Part shown: positions 1 through 7,918 of the stretch, in pieces
Position numbering within the stretch: the first letter of the stretch is position 1
Layout of the letters: each line of letters starts with the position of its first letter
Assembly: GCA_002282385.1 (NCBI GenBank)
Contig: NCJG01000007.1
Span: 1-64,000 of the forward strand
Direction of reading: 5' to 3'
Origin: Sphingomonadales bacterium 39-57-19
GTDB taxonomy: Bacteria; Pseudomonadota; Alphaproteobacteria; Sphingomonadales; Sphingomonadaceae
Length of the DNA: 64,000 nt
The notes under the pieces: generated by a model
What the model saw: only the letters and a program-made list of their open reading frames with translations
Told to the model about the DNA's origin: nothing
Databases searched by the model: none
Position numbers and translations under genes: made by a program

Positions 1-490
1 CTTGCGGTTGATCGCGATGCCTTCGCGCCGCAACAGCACATGAAGGCGGCGGTAACCAAACCGGCGGCGCAGGTGCGCAAGAGCGCGCAGCTTCTCGCGA
101 AGATCCTCATCATCGGCACGCCGGGAACAATAGCGTATAGTCGTTCGATCAGCGCCAAGCACCTGACACGCCCGCCGTTCGCTCATCCCATGAAAAACCT
201 GCATTATCCAACATAGCGTCCGCTAGCAGTCGCTTAAGCCGACCATTCTCATCCTCCAACGCTCGAAGACGCTTGGCCTCGGATACTTCCAGGCCGCCGT
301 ACTTGGCCTTCCAGTTGTAAAGCGTCGCCTCCGATACGCCGTGTCGACGGGCAAGGTCGGCCGTCTTCGCGCCTGCCTCTGCCTCGCGCAGCACACCTAA
401 CTTCAGATAGTTGGCCGCGTGGCAGTCTCTTCGCTTAAGCCCGTCCCCAAGCCACCTATAAGTATGACTGCTTTCATAAAATTCTCTCAA
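1..490 (-). pseudogene. IS3-family transposase remnant (orfA/orfB, deleted and truncated)
   Basis: Minus-strand remnant of an IS3-family insertion sequence. OrfA-type helix-turn-helix sequence (ARRHGVSEATLYNWKAKYGG, then a leucine-zipper-like stretch) runs from about 394 down to about 215. It is followed at once, in another frame, by OrfB sequence (MSERRACQVLGADRTTIRY, then FGYRRLHVLLRREGIAINRK) that runs off the left edge. The end of OrfA and the start of OrfB, normally between these blocks, are missing, so an internal deletion has joined LDNA of OrfA to the middle of OrfB. The normal OrfA N-terminus is also absent: the reading frame upstream of VLREAEAG is unrelated sequence. The element is therefore broken at both ends of orfA and is unlikely to be mobile. 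The distal part of orfB with its DDE residues lies outside the window. Confidence 0.85.
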
Positions 491-496
491 AAATGT

Positions 497-1492
497 TTAA
501 CTGGCTGCCGAGCTTACAAAAGCATCAGAATAAAATCGATTGGAAGGTAAGCCAGCCTCAAGCATTGCCAGCCGAGCGCTATGTATCATTGCGTCAGAGC
601 CACAGGCATACACAGCCGCCTTACTCAAGTCCGGCTGAACCTCTAGCAATGCTTGTTGCACATAACCGCGTGCCCCTGCCCAAGAAGCACTCGCACGAGA
701 CAAAACTGGAATAAAAACGTGATTTCTTGGCATGGCAGCAACATCTAAGTATATGTCATCCTGAGCCCGCCCGCCCCACACTACAGTTACTGAGCGAGGT
801 AGCTTGCTCGCAGCGAGCTGTGGCATGGCTTCGATCATCGCTTTGATCGGCGCTATGCCAGTGCCCGTGGCAAGAAACACTAAATCTAAACCAGCCGCTT
901 CTCGCAAAAAAAATGAACCCAGCGGTCCATTGATGCGCACTAGATCATCTGCCTTAGCTTCGCTGAACCAATAGTCACTCATTACTCCGCCAGCTACGGC
1001 ACGGATGTGCAACTCAAGCTGGCCGTCTGCCGATGGCGCGTTAGCAATAGAGTAGCTTCGCCGAACGCCGCCCGCACCAATCACGTTAACGTACTGGCCA
1101 GGTAAATAGTTCAAAATATTATTAGGTGGCACCCTTAGGGTCACGCGCAAAACATCTGGTGCTAATTTTTTGACGCTGCTTATTCGGGCTGGAAGGGTTT
1201 TAACCGTTGGAATGACAAATCCGCTTATATCTTCCACCTCAATTAACAGATCCGACGCAGCCGTTCGAGCGCAGCTTAGAATCCAACCATCTTCTTTCTC
1301 TTCAGTTGTCAAACCGAGTTCGTCAACTAACGGCCGACTTTGTCCACTTAAGACCTTGCATTTGCAAGAGCTACAACGACCGGTTTTGCAACTGTAGGGA
1401 AGTGCGATTTGCGCTTTTGCTGCAGATTCTAGAATCGAAATTCCGCCCGAACAGTCAAAATGCAAACCTGTGGTAAGATTAACTTGTACCAT
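497..1492 (-). CDS. 2Fe-2S ferredoxin/FAD/NAD(P) reductase, CDP-6-deoxyglucoseen reductase-like
   Basis: A 331-residue electron-transfer reductase with three modules. The N-terminal plant-type ferredoxin domain has ligands C35, C40, C43 and C74 (CX4CX2CX30C). An FAD-binding barrel follows, with RRSYS near residues 144-148. The NAD(P)-binding domain has GTGIAP at 210-215 and a late YACGSD motif. This order is shared by CDP-4-dehydro-6-deoxyglucose reductase (AscD/DdhD) and by reductases of ring-hydroxylating oxygenases. Such proteins pass electrons from NAD(P)H through FAD and the iron-sulfur centre to a partner enzyme. No dideoxysugar genes and no oxygenase are nearby, so the partner is unknown. 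It lies between two insertion-sequence remnants in AT-richer DNA, which suggests a horizontally acquired gene that has lost its neighbours. Confidence 0.82.
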   Translation of the reverse strand: MVQVNLTTGLHFDCSGGISILESAAKAQIALPYSCKTGRCSSCKCKVLSGQSRPLVDELGLTTEEKEDGWILSCARTAASDLLIEVEDISGFVIPTVKTLPARISSVKKLAPDVLRVTLRVPPNNILNYLPGQYVNVIGAGGVRRSYSIANAPSADGQLELHIRAVAGGVMSDYWFSEAKADDLVRINGPLGSFFLREAAGLDLVFLATGTGIAPIKAMIEAMPQLAASKLPRSVTVVWGGRAQDDIYLDVAAMPRNHVFIPVLSRASASWAGARGYVQQALLEVQPDLSKAAVYACGSDAMIHSARLAMLEAGLPSNRFYSDAFVSSAAS

Positions 1493-1711
1493 AGTTAAAT
1501 GAACATTCCTAAAAGGTCGAATTGTTATTCAAAATGCCATAAACATACGGCCATAAAATTATCCTGATCTCATCTGCGGTTCGCACATACCAATGTCGGG
1601 AGCGCAAGGAGATCGGCTCTTCGTGGCGGTGTCACGCACATATATACAGAATGTTTTCTTATGAATAATATTAGATAATTGATATTCAAAGGCCCTTCAG
1701 GACGCAAGGGC

Positions 1712-2251
1712 TTAAGGCAAAACAACGACAAAAATTTTACTACTCATAGTTTCACCAATTTTACGATTCAACGCTTTGTGTGGATTTCGCGTATGCGGGT
1801 TCCGAGCGGTTCTCAGAGCCTGAACGATAATCATGTTGTACGATATCATTAACAGCCATGCAGAGGTGCGCTCGACAACCCAACGGCGCGGTAGAACGAC
1901 AAAGCCCTTTACACTGTCGTAGCGCCTGATGACCTCGATGGTCCAGTCGCCTATTTCGGTTCGCGGAGTTTTGAGTTTGTCTCCTGCATAGCCGCCATCG
2001 GCGAACACATGGCGCAGCCACGTGAAGCTATGGCGGGTGTCTCTCAGCACCATCGGCGCGCCATCGCGGTCCGGTATGTCCGCACTATGGAAAATGGCAT
2101 GAGCCAGAAAGCCGTTTGTACCGGTGATGATATGACGTTTTCCAGCCATCACTTTCTTGCCCGCATTATAGCCCAGCACGGCGCCACTTTCGGTCGTTTT
2201 GACGCACCGGCATTCTTTTTTACGTGTTGTCAGAACCCCAGTAGCCAGCAC
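1712..2251 (-). pseudogene. IS5-family transposase remnant (C-terminal half)
   Basis: The minus-strand frame encodes the C-terminal half of an IS5-type DDE transposase: VKTTESGAVLGYNAGKKV, then HAIFHSADIPDRDGAP, FADGGYAGDKL and LPRRWVVERTSAWL. The second catalytic Asp (ADGGYAG) and the Glu (VVERT) are present. The expected first Asp, normally just before SVKTTE, is Glu in the context KKECRCVKTTE. The N-terminal half of the protein is missing, and the sequence diverges after the AWL that follows the catalytic Glu. It is best read as a dead fragment. It is the second IS remnant in the first 2.3 kb, which supports a history of rearrangement in this accessory stretch. Confidence 0.8.
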
Positions 2252-2467
2252 GAACTAAAGCAATACTTGCAGCACACCTAGCTTGCCGCCTAGTATCACA
2301 TTAGCTGATGAGGCCAATGATCTGCTAATTTACGCAGCGATCATTTCCAAATGTTCTGAAGACTGACAGTTGCCTTGACGGCTTGCTTCAAAATATTTTA
2401 CAGGCATATTATGCAGATACTGTGTTACATCCTTCAGTAAGCATGCATTTAATTTGGAAATTTCCTA

Positions 2468-3742
2468 TTGTCCTTCAAAATAGACCTTAGAATAGCCTCC
2501 ATCATCACCTTGGCATGTGTTTCATGCGGAGGTGAAAACTCTGGCCAGTCAAACGCATTTGTCGTGACGCCTCCCTTTAGTTCGGCGCCGTCTCCACCTC
2601 CCCCCAGTCCAACTCCTATCGCCTCAGTAACTGCTTCCACGGTCGCCACCTTTGATACCGCTTGGTCTATGGATTTCCTGACCGCTGACCGGATATTGGT
2701 TGCCGAACGGGGGGATGTTTCGGTTCAGGAACCAGGCAAGCTGTGGGTTCTGACCACTAGCGGCCAACGCACCCAAGTCTCCGGAATGCCTGAAAATACT
2801 GGTATATATTACGTTTTACGTTCTCCCAACTATCCCACTACGGGTCTAGTATACATTAGTTATTTCGAACCGGGAGGACCGGATGAGCCGCGCCGCGGCC
2901 GCAACGCCGCAGACACTCAGTTCAAGCCTGAGGGCCTAACCGTGCTCCGCGCGAAGCTAGATGTGAGCCGATCATCCCCTGCGCTAAGTGACATCCAAGT
3001 TATCTGGCGGCAGGAGAAAATTGTTCCTATCCCCACTGGTAGGCAAATCAGTGCCTACATGGCTTTTTCGCCCGATGGCCAATTCCTTTTCATCTGCGGA
3101 GGAGCTCGTGACGAATTCGTCGGCATGCAGAATCTTGATAATGCTCTAGGAAAAACTTTACGCATCTTCCCCGATGGCACTATCCCAGCCGATAATCCTT
3201 TTGTTCGGACGGCAGGTGCGCGTCCAGACATTTGGACACTAGGTCACCGTAACGTCTATGGCATCGCTTTTTCGCCCGACGGCAAGCTATGGCAGACAGA
3301 GCACGGCCCAGAAGGGGGCGATGAAGTAAATTTGATCGAGGCCTCATCTAACTATGGTTGGCCGTTGGCATCGAATGGACGAAACTACGGTGCGTCATCC
3401 GACGATATCCCCGATCACGCGCAAGGTGACGGTTTCGCTTCCCCTCGTTACACTTGGGTGCCCTCGGTCGCACCTGCTGGGATGTTTTTCTACCGCGGAA
3501 ATAGGTTTCCTGCCTGGAAGGGAGACGCAATTATCGGAGGATTGAAGAGCCGCTCACTCTTGAGGCTCCGTTTCTCATCCGGTGGGGTTGAGGTTGCGCA
3601 GGAAATTCAAATGGGTATGCGCATTCGCCATGTATCGGAAGCTCCGGACGGGTCGATTTGGGCCATTGAGGATTTCCCCATCGGCCCTAACGGCGGTGGG
3701 CTTGGACGTATCATTAAGCTAGATCCAGTTTTTGGCAGTTGA
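2468..3742 (+). CDS. PQQ-dependent aldose sugar dehydrogenase-like lipoprotein
   Basis: A 424-residue protein of the glucose/sorbosone dehydrogenase family, a six-bladed beta-propeller that oxidises aldose sugars with pyrroloquinoline quinone in the periplasm. Family signatures are LGHRNVYGIAFSPDGKLW and EHGPEGGDE (residues 278-286). The N-terminus is hydrophobic and ends in a Cys-rich segment (LACVSCGG), consistent with an imperfect lipobox. A Pro/Ser-rich linker follows. The start is a TTG at 2468: the frame is closed by TAA at 2450-2452 just upstream, and no ATG precedes the family core, so the TTG is needed to give a signal peptide. No pqq biosynthesis gene is in view. The gene sits alone in the tRNA-Glu-adjacent accessory stretch. 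Confidence 0.82.
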   Translation: MSFKIDLRIASIITLACVSCGGENSGQSNAFVVTPPFSSAPSPPPPSPTPIASVTASTVATFDTAWSMDFLTADRILVAERGDVSVQEPGKLWVLTTSGQRTQVSGMPENTGIYYVLRSPNYPTTGLVYISYFEPGGPDEPRRGRNAADTQFKPEGLTVLRAKLDVSRSSPALSDIQVIWRQEKIVPIPTGRQISAYMAFSPDGQFLFICGGARDEFVGMQNLDNALGKTLRIFPDGTIPADNPFVRTAGARPDIWTLGHRNVYGIAFSPDGKLWQTEHGPEGGDEVNLIEASSNYGWPLASNGRNYGASSDDIPDHAQGDGFASPRYTWVPSVAPAGMFFYRGNRFPAWKGDAIIGGLKSRSLLRLRFSSGGVEVAQEIQMGMRIRHVSEAPDGSIWAIEDFPIGPNGGGLGRIIKLDPVFGS

Positions 3743-3766
3743 GCCTAACGCACTTTCTATCCAAAG

Positions 3767-4172
3767 TTGTCGCGTCATCTCAAGTCTGCCTATCATTTTC
3801 TCAGGAACGGCGGGACATCTCTGATTGCGGCTAGCAGATACGAAATGAAGCAGCTGGACTGCACATCCTTTGTCGATTTTGTTGATAGTATCCACCACGA
3901 CCCAGATATCATGAGGCGCGTGTTAACACTCTCTGCGCAGAATAGCTTTGTGTGCGATGAAGATGGTCATGTCATCGTAGATCATCTATTCCGAATGACG
4001 TCTGAAGGCTTTTCACAAAGCCTCTTCGACTGGTTGGCCGTACCGCAAATACTCCCGACTAAATGCGGCGCAATATAGCACTGCATCGGTCAGCGCAGCC
4101 ACGCGACGCAAAGTGGAAATACTCTACGCTGCAGATTATGACCTGTTTGAGTCCCCAAGCATCGAGACTTGA
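3767..4172 (+). pseudogene. Sulfotransferase-family fragment, truncated and frameshifted
   Basis: The frame opening at 3767 gives RHLKSAYHFLRNGG followed by FVDFVDS and AVPQ, which resembles the middle and C-terminal part of sulfotransferase family 2 proteins. The 5' part with the PAPS-binding loop is absent. The frame ends at 4078, but the +1 frame continues through NAAQYSTASVSAATRRKVE and ILYAADYDLFES to a TGA at 4170-4172. LYAxDYxLF is the usual end of this family. The original gene is therefore both 5'-truncated and frameshifted near 4050-4070. I read it as a decaying gene, possibly once part of surface-polysaccharide decoration together with the nearby reductase. The family call is from motif resemblance only. 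Confidence 0.62.
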
Positions 4173-4235
4173 GCGAGGGCAAAGCTCATGATGTCCTGAA
4201 AGACCAACCCGCAATGCGCATCGCATGCAAAAAGT

Positions 4236-4310
4236 TGGTGACCCCTACGGGAATCGAACCCGTGTTTCAGCCGTGAAAGGGCCGCGTCCTAACCGCTAGA
4301 CGAAGGGGCC
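4236..4310 (-). tRNA. tRNA-Glu (anticodon TTC)
   Basis: Read on the minus strand, the sequence folds as a complete 75-nt tRNA. The acceptor stem GGCCCCT pairs with AGGGGTC, followed by A and an encoded CCA. The D arm contains TAGCGGTTAGGA. The anticodon loop is CTTTCAC with anticodon TTC, and the T arm has GGTTCGATTCC. The 3' end (4236) faces the AT-rich accessory stretch 1-4235 and the 5' end faces recJ. tRNA 3' ends are common integrase targets, so this may be the attachment site of the remnant island. Confidence 0.97.
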
Positions 4311-4376
4311 AATCGCTTGGCGAGCCGCGCCTTTACGGATTCGTTATGCACTCGTCAAGGCCAAGTTCACGCTATT

Positions 4377-6143
4377 TCAGTCGGCGAATGCGATGTCGTC
4401 GACGTGGAGCTCCGCTTTTGGCGTTGCGCCCCAATCGTCGATCTTCGCCCGGCCCGCAAACCAGTAGCGTCGTCCACGATCTGCGTGCAGCATTGTCTGG
4501 CCCAAAACGGTCTCGCCCTGACGGAAGGCCATGGCCTTAAACGACTGCCCGTCGTCGCCCGCGACGATCGCGCGGACATGGTCTTTGCCGACGATATCGC
4601 ACTTGATGATGCGCAGCGGCCCCGTGACCACGCGTGGCCCCGGCCAACCCATGCCATAGGGGCCAGCAGATTCCATCGCGTCGACAAAAATCGGGTTTAG
4701 GCCGCGCGGCGCGACGATGGCGTCGATCAAAAGCGCCTTTGATCCTGATGCGTTGCTGACGTCGGCGGATAGCCGCGCATCCAACCAGTCGGCCAGCGCA
4801 TCGATTTTGTCATGCGACACGGTCAGCCCCGCCGCCATGGCATGGCCGCCGCCGGCCTCCAGCAATCCAGCCTCACGCGCAGATATAATTGCGGCGCCCA
4901 AATCGACGCCTGCAATTGATCGGCCTGACCCCTTGCCGACACCATGTTCGTCCACGGCAATCACGATGGAAGGCTTTCCAGTTTTTTCCTTAATCCGGCC
5001 CGCGACGATGCCAATGACGCCGGGGTGCCAGCCTTCACCCGACAGCAATGCTACCGCGCGGTTGTGCTGCCCCGCCAACATAGCCTCAGCCTGTTCCTGA
5101 ACCACTGATTCAATCGCGCGGCGTTCTTCGTTGAGCCGATCGAGCTCAAGCGCAATCTCTTGCGCCTCCGCCGCGTCTTCGGTCGTGAGCAGACGCACGC
5201 CAAGGTCTGACTTGCCCACACGGCCGCCTGCATTGATGCGCGGACCCAAGGCAAAGCCAAGGTCGGAGCAAATAGGTGCACGGGTCAGGCGGCTCGCCTG
5301 AATGAGCGCCGACAGCCCGATGTTGCGGCGCGCGGCCATCACCTTTAGCCCTTGCGCGACAAACGCCCGGTTCAACCCCCTGAGCTGCGCCACGTCCGCC
5401 ACGGTGCCCAGCGCGACCAAATCGAGCAGGTCCATGATCTTGGGTTCTGCGCGGGTTGCAAAATGGCCACGCGTGCGCAGCGTGCGAATGAGCGCCGCGC
5501 CCAACAGGAATGCCACGCCAACCGCCGCCAGATGCCCGTGGGCCGCCGCGTCGTCGGTTTCGTCCAAGCGGTTCGGGTTTACGAGCGCAAAGGCCTGAGG
5601 AAGCTCTGTTGCGCATTTGTGATGGTCGACGACGATGACCTCAAGTCCAGCCGCCTTCGCTTGCGCAAGCGCGTCATATGCCATTGCACCGCAATCGACG
5701 GTCACGATCAGGCGGCTGCCGCTTTCGCCAATGCGGACAAGGGCCTCACCAGACGGGCCATAGCCCTCCATCAACCGGTCGGGGATGTAATAACCTGCAT
5801 CAAGGCCCAGCATACGCAGTAGGCGGATAAGCAACGCCGCACTGGTCGCGCCATCGACGTCATAGTCCCCATAGACGGTGATCTGTTCGCCCGCCTCAAC
5901 CGCTTGCGCCAAGCGCAGCGCCGCATGCTCCATGTCCTGGAATATCGATGGGTCAGGCATGAAATTGCGAATGGTCGGGTTGCGGTGCCGTTCGATATCG
6001 TCGCGGTCAACGCCGCGCGCCATCAGCAGCTGGGTCACCAGATCGTCAGGCTGGAAATCGGGATCACGCCCATCTGTGCCGCCGCCGCGCCAATGCCAGG
6101 CTTGTTCAAGAACGGAACTGTTAATATCGAGTACGGGCTTCAT
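4377..6143 (-). CDS. recJ: Single-stranded-DNA-specific exonuclease RecJ
   Basis: RecJ degrades single-stranded DNA 5' to 3' and acts in RecF-pathway recombination, mismatch repair and base excision repair. The 588-residue length fits the family. Motifs of the DHH phosphoesterase superfamily are present in order: GDYDVDG at residues 92-98, TVDCG at 148-152, DHH at 173-175, and a later DHHA1 segment with GSGRSIAG followed by GGGHAMAAG. These bind the two metal ions. It is the third gene of the hom-glpX-recJ order common in alphaproteobacteria, although a small plus-strand gene lies between it and glpX here. Start at 6143 is ATG, giving the usual N-terminus. Confidence 0.96.
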   Translation of the reverse strand: MKPVLDINSSVLEQAWHWRGGGTDGRDPDFQPDDLVTQLLMARGVDRDDIERHRNPTIRNFMPDPSIFQDMEHAALRLAQAVEAGEQITVYGDYDVDGATSAALLIRLLRMLGLDAGYYIPDRLMEGYGPSGEALVRIGESGSRLIVTVDCGAMAYDALAQAKAAGLEVIVVDHHKCATELPQAFALVNPNRLDETDDAAAHGHLAAVGVAFLLGAALIRTLRTRGHFATRAEPKIMDLLDLVALGTVADVAQLRGLNRAFVAQGLKVMAARRNIGLSALIQASRLTRAPICSDLGFALGPRINAGGRVGKSDLGVRLLTTEDAAEAQEIALELDRLNEERRAIESVVQEQAEAMLAGQHNRAVALLSGEGWHPGVIGIVAGRIKEKTGKPSIVIAVDEHGVGKGSGRSIAGVDLGAAIISAREAGLLEAGGGHAMAAGLTVSHDKIDALADWLDARLSADVSNASGSKALLIDAIVAPRGLNPIFVDAMESAGPYGMGWPGPRVVTGPLRIIKCDIVGKDHVRAIVAGDDGQSFKAMAFRQGETVLGQTMLHADRGRRYWFAGRAKIDDWGATPKAELHVDDIAFAD

Positions 6144-6184
6144 ACTGCTTCCCTATGGCGCGCCCGCGGTGCTAGCAAGCATCG

Positions 6185-6676
6185 ATGCGGCAATTGTTGA
6201 TAATCTGGCACAGTATGACGGGCGGGTCCGAGGCGCTGGCCCGCGCTGCCTATGATAGTGCGCGCCGTGCGCAGGGTGTCGATGTCCGATTGGTCAACGC
6301 AGCAGATGCAGGCGCCACGCAGGTCATGGCGGCGGACGGATATTTATTCGCGTTCCCCGAAAACCTCGCGGCCATCAGCGGCGGCATGAAAAGCTTTTTT
6401 GACCGTTGTTACTATCCATGCCTTGGCGCGCTGAACGGGCGGCCTTATGCGATGATTGTGTGCGCCGGATCGGACGGACGCAATGCTGTGGCGCAGGCGG
6501 AGCGCATCGCGACGGGATGGCGCTTGCGGCAGATTGCGGAGAGCAGGATCGTCTGCACCCATGCACAGACGTCGGAAGCCATTTTGGCCCCGAAGACCAT
6601 AAATGAGGCCGATCAACAGGCGGCAGCGGACATGGGCGAACAAATCGCGACGGGACTGCTGATGGGTATTTACTGA
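6185..6676 (+). CDS. Flavodoxin-like / NAD(P)H-dependent FMN oxidoreductase
   Basis: A 163-residue single-domain protein with a flavodoxin fold. The N-terminal strand and phosphate-binding loop read LLIIWHSMTGGSEALA, where S/T residues after the first strand would hold FMN phosphate. A middle segment ISGGMKSFFDRCYY resembles the FMN-reductase family. It probably binds FMN and either carries electrons or reduces small substrates. It is divergent from recJ, starting 42 bp away, and convergent with glpX. It therefore interrupts an operon order that is continuous in many relatives. The substrate cannot be inferred. Confidence 0.75.
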   Translation: MRQLLIIWHSMTGGSEALARAAYDSARRAQGVDVRLVNAADAGATQVMAADGYLFAFPENLAAISGGMKSFFDRCYYPCLGALNGRPYAMIVCAGSDGRNAVAQAERIATGWRLRQIAESRIVCTHAQTSEAILAPKTINEADQQAAADMGEQIATGLLMGIY

Positions 6677-6716
6677 TCACCCTTTGCGAATTTGGCTGAC
6701 CAATGGATCAGGTGGT

Positions 6717-7700
6717 TCAGCCGAGCTGCCCAGCCTTGCGATGCTCGCTCTTGACCCAGCGTACGGTGCCTGATGCTGCGCGCATCACGACGGTTTCTGT
6801 GGTGACCCGCCCATCGCGTAAAGTTTTGACGCCAGCGAGCAACGAACCGTCGGTGACACCCGTCGCTGCAAAGATACAGTCGCCTTTTGCCAGCTCTTCC
6901 AGATCGTAAATCTTGTCGAGATCTTCGATACCCCATTTGCGCGCGCGCGACCGTTCATCGTCGTTGCGGAACAACAGGCGGCCTTTGAACTGCCCGCCGA
7001 CACAGCGCAGGGCCGCTGCCGCAAGTACGCCCTCTGGCGCACCGCCGCTGCCCATATAGATGTCGACTGTGGTATCGGGATTGGTTGTTGCGATGACACC
7101 GGCAACGTCGCCATCGGGGATCAGCATAACGCCACAGCCAAGCGCCCGCAGCTCTGCGATCAGCTTTTCATGACGCGGGCGGTCGAGTACGCAAACGATG
7201 AGGTCGCCTGGAGCTACACCCTTTTCCTTGGCAACTGCATGCACATTTTCAGCAACCGTTCTGTCGAGGTTGACGATGTTGGGTGAATAACCCGGGCCGA
7301 CGGCGATCTTGTCCATGTACACGTCTGGTGCGTTGAGCAGATTGCCTTCTTCCGCCACAGCCAAAACGGCCAGTGCGTTTGGCCCGGCCTTTGCCGTAAT
7401 CGTTGTGCCTTCAAGCGGATCGAGCGCAATGTCGATGCGTGGGCCAGTGCCGATGGCGGAGCCAACCTTTTCACCAATAAACAGCATGGGCGCTTCGTCG
7501 CGTTCGCCTTCGCCGATAACAACCGTGCCATCCATATATAATTCGTTGAGCGCCGCACGCATGGCTTCGACGGCGGCGGCATCTGCTGCTTTTTCATCGC
7601 CACGTCCGATGAGCTTGGCTGCGGCAATCGCCGCGGCTTCGGTCACGCGGACCATTTCCAGGACAAGCACGCGGTCGAGGATTTGGCTTGCTGCAGTCAT
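6717..7700 (-). CDS. glpX: Class II fructose-1,6-bisphosphatase
   Basis: GlpX hydrolyses fructose 1,6-bisphosphate to fructose 6-phosphate in gluconeogenesis. The 327-residue protein shows the class II metal- and phosphate-binding motifs GEGERDEAP (residues 63-71) and DPLEGTT (94-100), plus GSGGAPEGVLAAAAL in the second half. Length is normal for the family. It is downstream of hom on the same strand with a 218-nt gap that contains a short inverted repeat, so it may be transcribed with hom or from its own promoter. Confidence 0.96.
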   Translation of the reverse strand: MTAASQILDRVLVLEMVRVTEAAAIAAAKLIGRGDEKAADAAAVEAMRAALNELYMDGTVVIGEGERDEAPMLFIGEKVGSAIGTGPRIDIALDPLEGTTITAKAGPNALAVLAVAEEGNLLNAPDVYMDKIAVGPGYSPNIVNLDRTVAENVHAVAKEKGVAPGDLIVCVLDRPRHEKLIAELRALGCGVMLIPDGDVAGVIATTNPDTTVDIYMGSGGAPEGVLAAAALRCVGGQFKGRLLFRNDDERSRARKWGIEDLDKIYDLEELAKGDCIFAATGVTDGSLLAGVKTLRDGRVTTETVVMRAASGTVRWVKSEHRKAGQLG

Positions 7701-7741
7701 CGTATTTTCCTAGCTATTTGAACGTCAGGGTGCGAAGTTTG

Positions 7742-7768
7742 CCCCCAAATGGAACGGCATTTTGGGGG
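7742..7768. repeat. Short inverted repeat between hom and glpX
   Basis: CCCCCAAAT and ATTTTGGGGG form an imperfect hairpin of roughly nine base pairs around a short loop, 40 nt upstream of the glpX start. There is no T tract on either strand, so it is not a clear intrinsic terminator. It could be an RNA processing or stability element in a hom-glpX transcript. Confidence 0.4.
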
Positions 7769-7918
7769 TTAGGTTTCGATAGGGAAGGCCACGCCAATTG
7801 TCGAGATTAGTTGTCGCCATTTTTGTTGCGCACTTCGTGATGGGGTCCGCTGCGGCGCAAATATCCACAAATGAAGATGGCATTGCGGTAAGCATTGAAC
7901 GCGCGGCCCCCCATAAGC

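Noticed and set aside
4079..4235. Direct repeat of the tRNA-Glu 3' end as an attachment site in the window
   Set aside because: No second copy of the tRNA 3' sequence was found in 1-4235; the left end of a putative island must lie outside.
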